DNA from: Lithobates sylvaticus
Taxonomy: Eukaryota; Chordata; Amphibia; Anura; Ranidae
DNA: 64,000 nucleotides
Reading direction: 5' to 3'
Assembly: GCA_028564925.1 (NCBI GenBank)
Contig: CM053034.1
Location: forward strand, 149,852,052 to 149,916,051
Shown: piece by piece, positions 23,893-35,409 of the stretch
How positions within the stretch are numbered: position 1 is the stretch's first letter
How the letters are laid out: each line of letters begins with the position of its first letter
Notes under the pieces: generated by a model
The model's database searches: none
Seen by the model: the letters and a program-made list of their open reading frames with translations, nothing else
What the model was told of the DNA's origin: nothing
Position numbers and translations under genes: made by a program

Positions 23893-26800
23893 TTATCTTC
23901 CTATTCCCATTCCTTTTTCTTTTGTTCTAATAGGTTGGGGGAGGCTTCTTACAAAATGGACCAACTGCCGATAGCGCCACTCATTGATTCTTATTTGTGC
24001 CCCAATGTGTTGTAATTCTACTAGTGTTTTTATTTTTCCTTTATCCATTATATCTTTCAATTGCGTGTTTTCTCCTAACCATTGGCCCCCTATGTGTCTT
24101 TTTCCTGGTGGAAAATATTCATTATCACTCAAAAACATTAGCGGTGAGTTATATTCCCACTTAATCTGCTTATGTAACAAATCCCATATTTTTAATACAT
24201 TTTTAGTTATTTTTTGTGTATTTGTGCCCAAACCCCTTAAATGTGTAGGAATCCATATTACCCTTCTTAAACTTACCCCGCTTATAATATTTTCCATTTT
24301 AACCCAGTGTTTATCCTCTGTTTCCCATGCCCACTCTATTGCTCATGACGCTATGATCGCATAATAATATTTTTAAGGTCCGGGATCCCCAATCCTCCTT
24401 GATCCTAATTCTGTTTCAGAATATTGTTAGAGATCCTAGGTTTTTTATTTTGCCAGATGAATCGGTTTATTATCGATTTTAATGTTTGAAAATAATAATC
24501 TGGGAGAGGGATTGGTAACATTGAAAATTTATATGTAACTTTGGGGAGTAACACCATTTTAACTGTATTAATTCGGCCGAACCATGATAGAGGCTTTAAA
24601 GATAGTTTTTTGGCCTCGTTTTTGATTTCATCCAATAATGCAATATAATTCTCGCTGAATAGCTGTTCCACTGAATTTGCTAGTTTAATCCCCAGGTATT
24701 TTAAGCCCTTTTTCTTCCAGGGAAAAGGATATTCTTTTTGCAGCTCTTGTATCTCTTTTGGTTCAGCATTTTTGTTCAGAATTTCTGATTTGTTTAAGTT
24801 AATTTTGAAGTTTGCTATTTCTCCATATTTTTTTTAGCGTTTCGATTAATCGTGGCATTGTATGTTTAGGTTTGGAGACATAAAACAGCAGGTCATCCGC
24901 GAAAGCAGCGACCTTATGTTCGACGTCACCAATCTCTATTCCCTTAATGTCTCTATTTGCTCTGACTGTTGCCAATAATGGTTCGAGCGAAAGTACGAAA
25001 AGCAGTGGGGACAGGGGGCAGCCCTGTCTCGTCCCATTTCTCATGGTAAAGGGATTTGATAAGTCCCCATTGATTTTTATTGCTGCAGTCGGTGCTTCAT
25101 ATAATACCCCAATTCTTTGTAACATCCTGGCACCCAGACCTATGTGCCTCAGTGTCTCCATCATGAACCCCCAGTCTACTCTGTCAAATGCTTTTTCGGC
25201 ATCAATTGACAGAAATAGTCCTGGGGGCCCCTGTGTTTTCATTTTTTGCAACAGGAGGAGTGTTCTGACTCCGTTGTCGCGCCCCTCTCTTCCTGAAACA
25301 AAACCTACCTGGTCCATGTGGACTAGTTCTTTCATTTTATCTCTGAGTCTGTTTGCTAGTACTTTTGCATAAAGTTTTGTATCAAAATTCAGGAGAGAGA
25401 TTGGTCTGTAGCTTGGACATAACATTTCATCTTTTCCTTCTTTCAAAATTATAGTAATCAATGCTTTCTGTGCTTCGGAACTTAATCCATAATCTGTGCC
25501 AAGTCCGTTCATATAGTTACAAAGCCGGGGTATCAGAATTTTCTTGAATTTCTTAAGGTAATTTATGGAGAATCCATCCGGACCTGGGCTTTTCCCTATT
25601 GGTGTTTCTAGGATAGCTATTTTAATTTCCTGTTCCGTAATGGGATTTTCAAGCTCTTCACTATCTTTCAGGCTTAATTGAGAGATTCCTGCTTTATCCA
25701 AAAACTGTTTTATTTTGTTTGTTTTTTCTTTTTCTATGATGCCTTTCTTAATGTCATAGAGTGCACTATAATAGTTTCGGAAAACATCCACTATTTCTTT
25801 TGTTTTGGAAACTACTTCTCCTTGTTTGTTTCGGATTTTTTCAATGTAGTTTCTTGCCTTTTCCTTCCTCAGGGTCTTTGCCAAATGTTTCCCGATTTTA
25901 TTGCCTCCTAAGTATTTCCCCTTCAGAATTCTATTAAAGACCCTTTTTGTATCCTGGGTTAGTAGGTCTTTCAGTTCTTCTCTTTTGGATATAAGTTGAT
26001 GGTAGATTTCTTGGTGTCTCCCTTCTGGTTTTTTATGTAGCTGTTCTAGTTCGTGGATTTCCTCTGTTAATCTTTTGGTTTCCTTTTCTCTCGCCTTTTT
26101 TTTTCCAGCCCCCATTGATATAAATATGCCTCTTATATATGCCTTGTGTGTCTCCCACAACGTCGAACATGAGATATCCTGTGTGTCATTACTTTCGAAA
26201 AACTGCATCAGTTCCTCACTTATTCTTTCTATATCTTGGTTTTCACTAAAAAGTGTATCGTTTTAATATCCAATTGAAAAGTGGTCTCTGCGTTTTCATT
26301 TCTTCTATGGTCATCATTACTGGGGAGTGATCGGAAAGTGTAGATATCCCTATCTCGGCATCTGTCACTCCAGTAAGTGTATTATAATCCGTTATAAAAT
26401 AATCAATGCGTGTATACGTCCCATGTACAGGGGAGAAGAAGGTATAATCCCGTGTTTTCGGGTGGAAGGCTCTCCATACATCTACCAGTTGGTTTTGGTG
26501 CATTTTTTGTTTCAATATTTTAAGGGACGCCTGTCCCGTCCCCTGTACATGTGACGTACTATCTTCTTGAGGATTTAAGCATAAATTGAAATCTCCGGCC
26601 ATTATTACTATCCCTCTCCTGAACTGCGCAAGGGTCCCTATCATTCTTTTTAGGAACTTTGCTGGGTTTTTATTTGGGGCATATATATTACCCAAAGTAC
26701 ATTCTGTTTCCCCAATAAGCCCTCTTAAAAAAAGAAATCTCCCCTCTGGATCTGTAAGCCTTTCCTCTAATTTGAACCTAGTTTCTCTTGAGAACCCAAT

Positions 26801-27009
26801 TGCCACTCCCTTTGCTTTGTTAGTCGTTGAGTCCGCATAAAACCAAGTGGGGTGTTCATTAGAATATAATTTTACATTGGCCCCTAAGAAGAGGTGAGTC
26901 TCTTGGAGGAAGATTATATCCGCATGATGGTTTTTAAGCTCTTTTAGGACCTTGTGCCTTTTAGCAGGTGTATTCAGTCCTCGGACATTATATGTCAGAA
27001 ACTTAATCT
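23893..27009 (-). pseudogene. L1 ORF2 (endonuclease-reverse transcriptase), lightly broken
   Basis: The endonuclease begins near 27009 (FLTYNVRGLN, IIFLQETHLF) and continues with IVIMAGDFNL, RIDYFITD and LSDHSPVMM (26806-26246). The reverse transcriptase (26208-24799) shows GKSPGPDGFS, SYRPISLLNFDTKLYAKVLA, QVGFVSGREGRDN, SIDAEKAFDRVDW, NGTRQGCPLSPLLFV and the catalytic FADDLLFYV. The C-terminal part (24671-23893) shows KPLSWFGRINTVKM and IWDLLHKQIKWE. Frame changes lie near 26265 (in an A run), near 24830 (an 8-base homopolymer) and near 24400. With so few breaks it is probably young. The clade (L1 proper versus Tx1) is undecided. Confidence 0.9.
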
Positions 27010-27486
27010 TGCGTTAATTTTTATTTTTTTCCCTTTTTTTTCTTTTTTTTTTTTCTTTTCCCTTTCTTTTCCCAAAAAGACGAGAGGTATTGTTCCCCCC
27101 CGCACCCGCCCCTCCCACCCTCCCTTTCCCTCCCTTTCCCTCCCCCTTCCTCCCTCCTGTCCCCCCTCCCTACATCTCTCCCACCCCCACCCTCCCTTCC
27201 AATCCCCCCTTCCTCCCTCCTCCTGGTCAATACTGACCTCTAGACCATGGGTTGAGACAAACCTCATCTCCGTCCCAGGTCTTCCTACCTCGAGGTGTGT
27301 CTCTGATCCCACCCAGTGCTCCGCGCCCCTCCCACGGGCTATTCCCAGGAGGGGAGTGGAGTACCTATAGTTGGCCGAGCTCTCCTCCCGCTATTATCTG
27401 AGATCCTCTCCCCCGTTCTGCTCCCACTCAAAAAAAAAAAAACGGGGGGGGGAAAGGGGGGTGCCACACCTTAAAAAAGAGTCAGT
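27010..27486 (-). repeat. Purine-rich spacer between L1 ORF1 and ORF2
   Basis: The plus strand is an almost pure pyrimidine tract (27030-27240, CCCTCCC-type units); the L1 sense strand is therefore G-rich with many GGG runs. Two apparent ORFs of E, G, R and K residues in this tract are compositional artefacts. A second homopolymer block (poly-A then poly-G) is at 27430-27460. Confidence 0.8.
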
Positions 27487-28363
27487 CTAACCTAGCCCTT
27501 CCCTTTGTGACCATTCTGGAATTTCAATCTCTTGTAAATCCAGTTTCTTACAGAATTCTGACAGTTCCTCTGGAAATCTGAGTTTCGCCGGTTTACCCTC
27601 TCTATAGCCTATTAGGCAGGCCGGGAATCCCCAGGTATATTTGACGTCTACTGCTCTCATTTGGTTCAAAAGTGGTCTAAGTAATCGTTTCCTGGCCAAT
27701 GTCTCCGGAGCCAGGTCTAGGTAAATTTGTAATTCTGTCCCGTTTATTTTCAATGGGGGTTTTCCTCTGAGGTTACTCCATATTGCCGCCTTATCTTCAT
27801 AGTTCTGGAATTTTACCAGGATATCTCTAGGACTTTCTGTTGGAATATGTTGGGGTTTCCTTACTCGATGTATCCTGTCTATTTTCAGCTCCCTTTCAGG
27901 GCTCTTATTCCAGACAGGATTAAGAATCTCTTTTATAGATTTCCTGAGATCTTCCCCATTTACTTCTGCAAGTGCGCGTATTCTCAGATTCTGTCTTCTG
28001 TTTTGGTTCTCATGTTCCTCTAGTTTGTGGTTCAATATCCTTTGGTTCAGCTTTGTTTCTCTTAGTTGTTCTTGTATCCTGGTCATCTCTTGAGTATAGG
28101 TATCTGTCTTGTTCTCAATTTCCTCTATACGGTTTAACAAATGACCTAGGTCTGACCGGAGTGCTGAGATATCCTTTTTGATTGAATTTTCCATTCTGAG
28201 CAGCATCTCTGACATTTCTGTTTTAGTTGGCATCTGGGGATTCATAGCTTGTTCTTCCGGGGCATTTTCTATCCATCTCAGTTTCCAGAGTTACTTCCCC
28301 CGGAACTTCGGCCGTTTCTTCTTTTCTTTTAGTTGTATCTTTCTTTTTGGCTTGTTTACTCAT
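27487..28363 (-). pseudogene. L1 ORF1 (RNA-binding protein)
   Basis: ORF1p is a trimeric RNA chaperone that packages L1 RNA. The likely start is the ATG at 28363 (MSKQAKKKDTTKRKEE). A one-base frame change near 28265 separates this basic leader from the long open part (28245-27487, 252 residues, MNPQMPTKTEMSEM). In the long part, residues about 20-85 form a coiled coil (ALRSDLGHLLNRIEEIENK). They are followed by the RRM-like domain with NLRIRALAE, KIDRIHRV and DILVKFQNYEDK, then a C-terminal domain (LAPETLARKRLLRPL). All expected parts are present. Confidence 0.85.
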
Positions 28364-30220
28364 TTGTTGTTTTTCTGGGCCTGGGCTTTAAGGGCTCAGA
28401 CCTTTTACCATATAATGTTTGATTGTGCTCGTATTTACTTTGTCTTTGGGAGTTTTGGGTTCGCCTCCTTTAGTAGACTTGCCTTTCATACTAATTTCCC
28501 TATTCTAAGGAAAAGAGAGAAGAAAAAAAAAGAAAAAAAGCTTAATTTTCCCCCCGGGTGTCCTTTTTTGAGAGGAATTCAAGGCATGTAGTGAGCCGTA
28601 GATTAGACTGTCTAGGCCTTACTCTAATTCTCTTAAAGATTTAAGCTAATAAATTTATGCTCTGGTTTTAACAAGTTTTTCTCTTTTTCTCCCTTTTTTT
28701 CTGCCTCTCTCCTCCTCCCCTCCGAGAGAGAGTTATCTAAGAAATTTTTCTGAATAGTTTCTATGAGTCTAAATAATTGATATTGTGGCCCCCCTATTCT
28801 CCTCCCCCCTCCTCTCCTAAAAAAAAAAAAAAAAAGGAAATGATTATCAGGTCGATATATAGTCTCTGGAACCGTTTTCCCCGATCCTTCCCTCCACTTC
28901 AGGCCCCTATATATGTTGAATCCTGAGGTTTATATTCCCCCTGCTGAAACTCAGCATCTCTGGGTCAATGATTTTACCATGGTTTGTTTTTCGCTAGGGG
29001 TGGGAGACAGGACAGTAAAGAAAGAGGGGAATCAGTAGACAAAGTAGATAGAGTAAAGGGCAAATTCAGGACAGTGCGGCCAAGGAGAAACTCCTTTAAA
29101 TCGACCAACGCTGTGCACATCTATAACATCATCTGTGTTTGGGTCTTAGATATCAAGGTATTTTAGATTCCCCATGTCTTATGACCGATTCACCCCCTTG
29201 CTTTGGGAGGGAAAAAAAAAGGGGAAAAGGAGTACTCTATTATAGATCTTCCAAAAAATAAGAAATAAAGTGACCACACTTAAATTCTCAGGATATCGCA
29301 GAATGTCGCTTATGCTCGTTTATAGTTCTTATGCATAAAATTCTCCGTTACCATTCGTTCAATGCTTGAAGAAGTTCTTACATTATATCCCTTGTAGCCA
29401 TGTTGATATCATTGCCTCCGTTATTTATGGGGGCGATTAAAAATGAGTCGATTGATCAGCGGGATATATGGGGTGAAGGTATATTCAGTTAGGTGTTCAA
29501 TAGAGTTTTCTTTCGAAATTACCAGCTGTAACCTTTAATATGCATCCAAATTCACCTTTTATCTTCTCTCCCCTCTCTCACATATCTCTGTCCCAACTGC
29601 AGTCCTTTTAACTACTGTCAGAGTCCCAGTTATATACCAGTTATGTCTCATTTTTCGAATGGCTTTCACTTAAATTCCCCATAGTTTTCCACTAACATAT
29701 ACCAGCCTTTAATTTCATAAACTATAAGCAAAATGAATTGACACTCACCCCCTCCGTTGAAGCGCTTTTCATGTCATCAGACGGTGAGCAGATTGCTCCC
29801 CTCTAATGGGGACTTACCCTTGTTTGAAAGATGATCCTGAACAGGGGTTCTGTGTGGTTTCCTTAGCGTTGCTATGTTTTTAAATATCTACCTTCGATAT
29901 GTGGCATCCAAGGGAGAGGAGGGGAGTAACACCGGAGAAGGAGCAGGCCGGGGGAAGGTAAAAAGCATCCGCAGCGATCCTGCGGCGTCTCCTATCTTTC
30001 TGGGAGCGTCGGTATCTTCAATGGGCCGTTGCCTCCGGGGACGCCAGCTGGTCGGCGCGGTGTCTGCGTGCTGCGGGGATCATTTGCGGGGGTCACACAG
30101 CCTCTCACTCTGCGTGCTCCCGTCCCGCTCTAGCCTTCGGATGTTTCATGGGTCATGGGTCAGGACACTATCCTCCACGAGGTGAAGCACGTCCTCACGT
30201 CCTTGCGTCCATCCCCCTCC
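28364..30220 (-). promoter_or_regulatory. L1 5' UTR
   Basis: This is 1.86 kb of non-coding sequence upstream of ORF1, GC-rich at its distal (5') end near 29940-30200 and AT-rich nearer ORF1. Vertebrate L1 elements carry an internal promoter here. No specific factor site is asserted. Confidence 0.6.
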
Positions 30221-30238
30221 CACCAGTATGGTATTTAT

Positions 30239-32040
30239 AAATTGAAATCATATCCCCACTGAAGCGTCTCTTCTTCAGAGAGAATAAGTTCAGTGCTCAC
30301 AACCTTTCCTCATAACTAATATCCTCAAGACCCTTTATTAGCTTAGTTGCCCTTCTTTGTACTCGCCCCATTTCCAGTACATCCTTCCTGAGGACTGGTG
30401 CTCAGAACTGGACAGGTGCGGCCGGACCAGAGTCTTGTAGAGCGGGAGAATTATCATTTTATCTCTGGAATTCATCCCCTTTTTAACGCATGCCAATATT
30501 TTGTTTGCTTTGTTAGCAGCAGCTTGCATGTCATTGCAGCGCCTACCATCTACTAGGACCCCCAGGTCCTTTTCCCTCCTAGATTTCCCTAGAGGTTCTC
30601 CCCCCAGTGTATAGATTGCATTCATATTTTTGCCACCCAAATGCATTATTTTACATTTTTCTACATTAAACCTCATTTGCTATGTACTGTAATTGCCCAC
30701 CCCATTAATTTGTTCTGATATTTTTGCAAGATTTCCACATCCTGCGGGGAAGTTATCGCCCTGCTTAGCTTAGTATCATCCTCAAATACAGAGATTGAAC
30801 TGTTTACCCCATCCTCCAGGTCGTTTATGAACAAAATAAATAGGATTGGTCCCAGTACAGAACCCTGGGGGACCCCACTACCTACCTCTGACCATTCAGA
30901 GTACTCCCCATTTATCACCACCCTCTGAACTCGCCCTTGTAGCCAGTTTTCAATCTATGTACTCACCCTATGGTCCATGCCTACGGACCTTATTTTGTAC
31001 AGTAAATGTTTATGGGGAACTGTGTCAAATGCTTTTGCAAAATCCAGATACACCACGTCTATGGGCCTTCTTTTATCTAGATGGCAACTCACCTCCTCAT
31101 AGAAGGTTAATAGATTGGTTTGGCAAGAACGATTCTTCATGAATCTATGCTGATTACTGCTAATGATACTGTTCAGGTTACTAAATCTTGTATGTAGTCC
31201 CTTATCATCCCCTCCAAGAGCTTGCATACTATTGATGTTAGGCTAACCGGTCTGTAATTCCAAGGGATGTTTTCTGGGCCCTTTTAAAATATTGGTGCTA
31301 CATTAGCTTTTCTCCAATCACCTGGTACCATTCCAGTCAGTAGACTGTCAGTAAAAATTAGAAACAATGGTCTGGTAATTACTTGACTGAGTTCCCTAAG
31401 TACCCTCGGATGCAAGCCATCTGGTCCCGGTGATTTATTAATGTTAAGTTTCCCAAGTATAATTTTAATTCTGTCCTCTGTTAACCATGGAGGTGCTTCC
31501 TGTGATGTGTCATAAGGATAAACACTGCAGATTTGGTTACTGAAGCCCCCCGATTACCTTGTGAAGCCTGAGCAGAAGAATAAATGCAATACCTTCACCA
31601 TCTACCCATCCTTTGTAACCAAATGTCCTTCCTCATTCTTTATGGGGCCAGTATGGTCTGTTCTCCCTTTTTTTACTGTTTACATACTTAAAACATTTCT
31701 TGGGATTTTTTTTGCTCTCCTCCGCTATGTGTCTTTTGTGTTCTATCTTAGCCGCCCTAATTGCACCCTCACATTTCTTGTTGCATTTTTTATAAAGCCT
31801 GAATGCTGATGATAATCCCTCAACCTTGTATTTTTCAAAGGCCTTCTCCTTTGCTTTTATATGCATTTTTACATTGGAATTAAGCCACCCAGGACGTTTG
31901 TTCCCTCTTTTAAATGTATTACCCAATGGGATGCATTGGCTAATGCCCTTATCTAATATGCTCCTAAAGTAAACCCATCTCTCCTCTGTGTTCTTTGTTC
32001 CTAAGATTTTATCCCAATTCATGCCTTCTAACAAGGTTTG
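30239..32040 (-). pseudogene. CR1 ORF2 reverse transcriptase, degraded
   Basis: The order along the minus strand is as follows. A linker region (LDKGISQCIPLGNTFKRGNK, RPGWLN) spans 32034-31633. An RT block (SCQTNLLTFYEEVS, VYLDFAKAFDTVPHK) spans 31227-30955. The block GVPQGSVLGPILFILFINDL follows, with FEDDTK where the family has FADDTK, so one residue of the catalytic YADD/FADD region is changed (30921-30673). A thumb block (CKIMHLGG, KDLGVLVD, NKILACVKKG) spans 30676-30338. The blocks are in different frames, so at least three frame breaks are present. It is inactive. Confidence 0.88.
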
Positions 32041-32536
32041 TAGTTTAGGGAAGTTGGCTCTTTTGAAATTCAGTGTCTTCCCTTATGTTTCCTATTTGTG
32101 TTATGCCGCGTACACACGAAGGGACTATCCCGCGGGATTATCCGCTGGACCGAAGTCCAACGGATAATCCCCTCGTGTGTGGGCGCCGGCGGACTTTTTT
32201 TGGCCCAAGTACGGCGGACTAAAGTTTTAAGTTTTGTTTTAAAATTATCCGCTGGACTTGGCAGTCCGGCGGACAATACGGTCGTCTGTAGTATGGTCCG
32301 GCGTACCAAAAAGGACGCATGCTCAGTAGCAAGTATGTCACGGACTCGCTCGGTCTGGTAAAACTAGCCTTCGTTTTGAAGCTAGCATAATCGTCACGCT
32401 GCTGATCTTTTTTTGGTATTTTCTGACAGCGGAATTTGTATGTTATCGTACTTGAAGAATGATTTTGCCTTTCTGCTTGTATATTCACGCAGAGTACTCC
32501 CGAACGTTTTTTCTTCAGCATTCTTTAGTGAAGTTA

Positions 32537-32951
<415 letters not shown>

Positions 32952-33299
32952 ATTTAGATATATTTGATTATTTGTTGGTTATCAAAAGGATTTGTTATTA
33001 CACATGATACAATTGTGGAGTCAGCAGAGCTTGCCCTTAATTCAGATCTTAACCCTCACCTTTCCAGCGACTGCACTTGCAGTTCCATTGAAGTTGCACT
33101 TTACACTTGTATTGTCAAATTAATGTGCGTTTTGGAAATGCCCTCCATATAATTTAGACATGTACCTGCCTACTCCTAAATAAACTATGTTTTTGAATAA
33201 CAAGCACGTATATCATTATTTTCTTGAAATCAAATTACCATTTATTGTGGTTTTTAACAAACAAGGCAAAACAAAATAGGAAGGCAACACTGGAGCCAC

Positions 33300-33600
33300 T
33301 TTGAGATTTTGAGAAGACTTTTTGCCCCAACGGCAGACATCAAGTTTGTGAAGCCAAAAATTAAGCTTGGGCATATTTGATACAATATAGGGAGCACAAG
33401 AAGATTGACCAGGAATCACACAGACCAGGAACAGCAGCAGATGACATCTATGTCCCCAAGCTGTGGCACTACAACAGCCTGTGTCTTCTGTGAGACCAGA
33501 CTGAAGCCAGGCAATCACTTCCGACTCTTCCCACCACGCTGCCCTGCACTCTTCCCTGCAGTCTTCCCTGCACGCTTCCTTGGAGGCTGACTTGTGGTAG
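33300..33600 (+). pseudogene. Inverted, decayed fragment of a MADF exon
   Basis: On the plus strand, opposite the MADF gene, the sequence reads a degraded version of the same exon: GRHQVCE at the NADIKYVE position, KKID for KKIE, then IYVPKLWHYNS, TEARQSLPTLP and repeated LPCT. Frame breaks are present. It is separated by about 800 bp from the intact exon (34404-34889), so a transcript crossing both could fold back on itself. The last exon of the MADF gene ends inside this fragment. Confidence 0.7.
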
Positions 33601-34889
33601 GAGGAGGAGGAGGAGGAGGAGGAGGAGGAGAGAAGGAAGACGAGGAGGAGGAGGAGGAGAAGTTGCTGTCGGGCCTTCATGTGTCAGGCGGGTGGATTCT
33701 CTTAATTGACCCCTCAAACCCCCCTTAATAGCTTCAAAAATTAGGCACTCGCACAGGTGCCGTTGGCCCTTCTCCATTTCCAGCAACCTGCTGGCCAAGT
33801 AGGTGGCATAGGCCTCTTCTGGAATGGGGGGTCTTTGGAGAATCTCACTCGCCTGCCGAATAAGGTTGAGTGATTCCTCCTCAACTATGGTCATCCTCCT
33901 GGCCCTTCTTGGGGGTAAGGGCAGGGGTGGAGGTAGACTTCTTACAGTCTGGCTCGTGCTGGGCCCAGCCACCTCCTGGCTCTCGCTGGTCATGTCCTCC
34001 TCCTCCATACCACTTGTCCCGGCATCATCCTGGGTCAGCTCATCCTGTGTGGAAATACAAACAAAAATCAAACACCTGTTTTTTGGTTTATGGACTCCTC
34101 AATCATCCAATTGTAAACTTATGAACGAGCAGATCAATTTTAAAAAACATACAAAAGGCTATCATTTGGACCCCTGCATTTTCCAAGCAGATCACCAATG
34201 TTGTATAAGGCCTTTTTTGCCACTACTGGATGTATGTATACACTATATATGTATCGATATGTAGCACCAACACTTTTTAGAAGTGTGCGCAATTTTTGGC
34301 TGTTTTTTTCCCAATTCTGAGTTCAGGGTGTTAATTGTTTCACATTTTTACGTTGACATCATTAATATTCACCCAATCACTATTTAGGCTACAAAATATA
34401 TACCTGGCTCCAGCTGGGCGCATCAGCCTGCTCCAAGGTGGAGGGGTCTTCTCCTTCCGTGGAAGCCTCAGCTGGGGTGGAGGGAAGAGTGGAGGGAAGA
34501 GTGGAGGGAAGAGTGGAGGGAAGAGTGGACAGTGATTGCCTGGGTTCCATCTGGTCACCTAGAAAAGCCAGTTGGTTGTAGTACCACAGCTTGGGTACAT
34601 AAACATTCTCTGCTGCTGCTCCTGATCTGACTGATTCCTCAATCTTCTTGCGCTCCCGCTTGTACATGTGCCTCAAACTCGAAATTCTGGCTTCAACATA
34701 CTTGATGTCTGCGTTGGGGACTTGAGTCTTCACAAAATCCACAAGTGGCCCCAGTGTTACCTTCCGGACATCCCTATTTCCATATAAAGGGTTCTTGAGC
34801 TGCCACAGGTTGGCATTTTTACGGTACAGCGCAATGAATTCCGACATGAACTGCTGATCCTTAAATGGATTGTGCTGGGATGCTGACAT
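33469..34889 (-). CDS. MADF-domain protein of the Harbinger element (two coding exons)
   Basis: Predicted DNA-binding protein of about 353 residues. The start is the ATG at 34889 (MSASQHNPFKDQ). Exon 34889-34404 encodes a complete MADF domain: FIALYRKNANLWQLKNPLY, VTLGPLVDFVK, VEARISSLRHMYKRERKKIE and VYVPKLWYYNQLAFL, followed by repeats of LPST. The donor is GTATAT at 34403. The acceptor CCACACAG ends at 34045, and exon 34044-33469 (DELTQDDAGTSGMEEE...) holds an acidic stretch and a helical segment (EEAYATYLASRLLEMEKGQ). Both junctions are phase 0. A 5' non-coding exon probably ends at 35227 (donor GTAAGT), spliced to the acceptor whose AG lies at 34898-34899 (ACTAAC branch-like site just upstream). 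A polyadenylation signal, AATAAA, lies at 33240-33245. The last 60 or so codons run into an inverted fragment of the same gene family, so the natural C-terminus may be altered. MADF proteins are known partners in some PIF elements; the role here is inferred. Confidence 0.8.
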
Positions 34890-34977
34890 GTTTGTTTCTG
34901 TTTTGTTAGTAATGTCAATACAAAAGACCAAAAACACAAATGTTACTAAAAACGCACATCCAGTTTTTCAAACAAAA

Positions 34978-35158
34978 CATTACACAACACACCCCCACAC
35001 ACAGGCAGCAACACACCCACACACAGGCAGCAACACACCCACACACAGGCAGCCACCCACACACACCCACACACAGGCAGCAACCCACACCTACACAGGC
35101 AGCAACACACCCACACACACAGGCAGCAACACACCCACACACAGGCAGCAACACACAC
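34978..35158. repeat. CACACAGGCAGCAA minisatellite
   Basis: About eight imperfect copies of a roughly 22-bp unit (CACCCACACACAGGCAGCAA). It lies in the first intron of the MADF gene, near the shared promoter. Confidence 0.9.
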
Positions 35159-35226
35159 ATATCCTTCAAAAATGCAGGCCCAAAACCCAATAAACCACAG
35201 TAATGCATCCTAGAAAACACTTACCT

Positions 35227-35409
35227 TCGTACAGAGCGCTCGCTACTTCCGTTCGGGAACACGTGGGCCCCTCAAACAGCCTTATATACACTGCGCACGC
35301 GTCGAAGTCCGCCTGCGTCCTCCGCGTCGCCCGCCCATGACGTTCCTCCTGACGAGTATTCTCCGCCCCGCTTCCCCTCGTTGCATTGTGGGTGAATAAA
35401 TTAATGAAG
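35227..35409. promoter_or_regulatory. Bidirectional promoter of MADF and Myb-like genes
   Basis: This GC-rich interval separates divergent genes. On the minus strand TATATAAGG (35282-35290) is a TATA box placed about 30 bp upstream of the presumed short MADF leader exon, which ends with a donor at 35227. A CACGTG E-box lies near 35260 and a TGACGT CRE-like site near 35338. On the plus strand AAGATGGCGG overlaps the Myb-like start codon and matches a YY1-type element. Factor binding is inferred from motif alone. Confidence 0.6.

Larger units (their letters stand above)
23633..30220 (-). mobile_element. Full-length L1-type LINE (about 6.6 kb)
   Basis: It is flanked by a perfect 18-bp target duplication, CACCAGTATGGTATTTAT, at 23615-23632 and 30221-30238. 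The minus-strand order is 5' UTR (30220-28364), ORF1 (28363-27487), a purine-rich spacer, ORF2 (about 27009-23893), a 3' UTR and an A-rich tail at the low-coordinate end. The perfect duplication and few coding breaks indicate a recent insertion. It landed on the right boundary of the family-D hAT element, inside a CR1. Confidence 0.92.

Noticed and set aside
24947-25372. A 141-codon plus-strand protein
   Set aside because: It is antisense to the L1 reverse transcriptase domain and has no independent support.
26995-27370. Open frames rich in E, G, R and K, or P and S
   Set aside because: They are compositional products of the purine/pyrimidine tract between L1 ORF1 and ORF2.
34870-35220. Cysteine- and valine-rich or threonine- and histidine-rich proteins
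   Set aside because: They are translations of the CACACAGGCAGCAA minisatellite in different frames.
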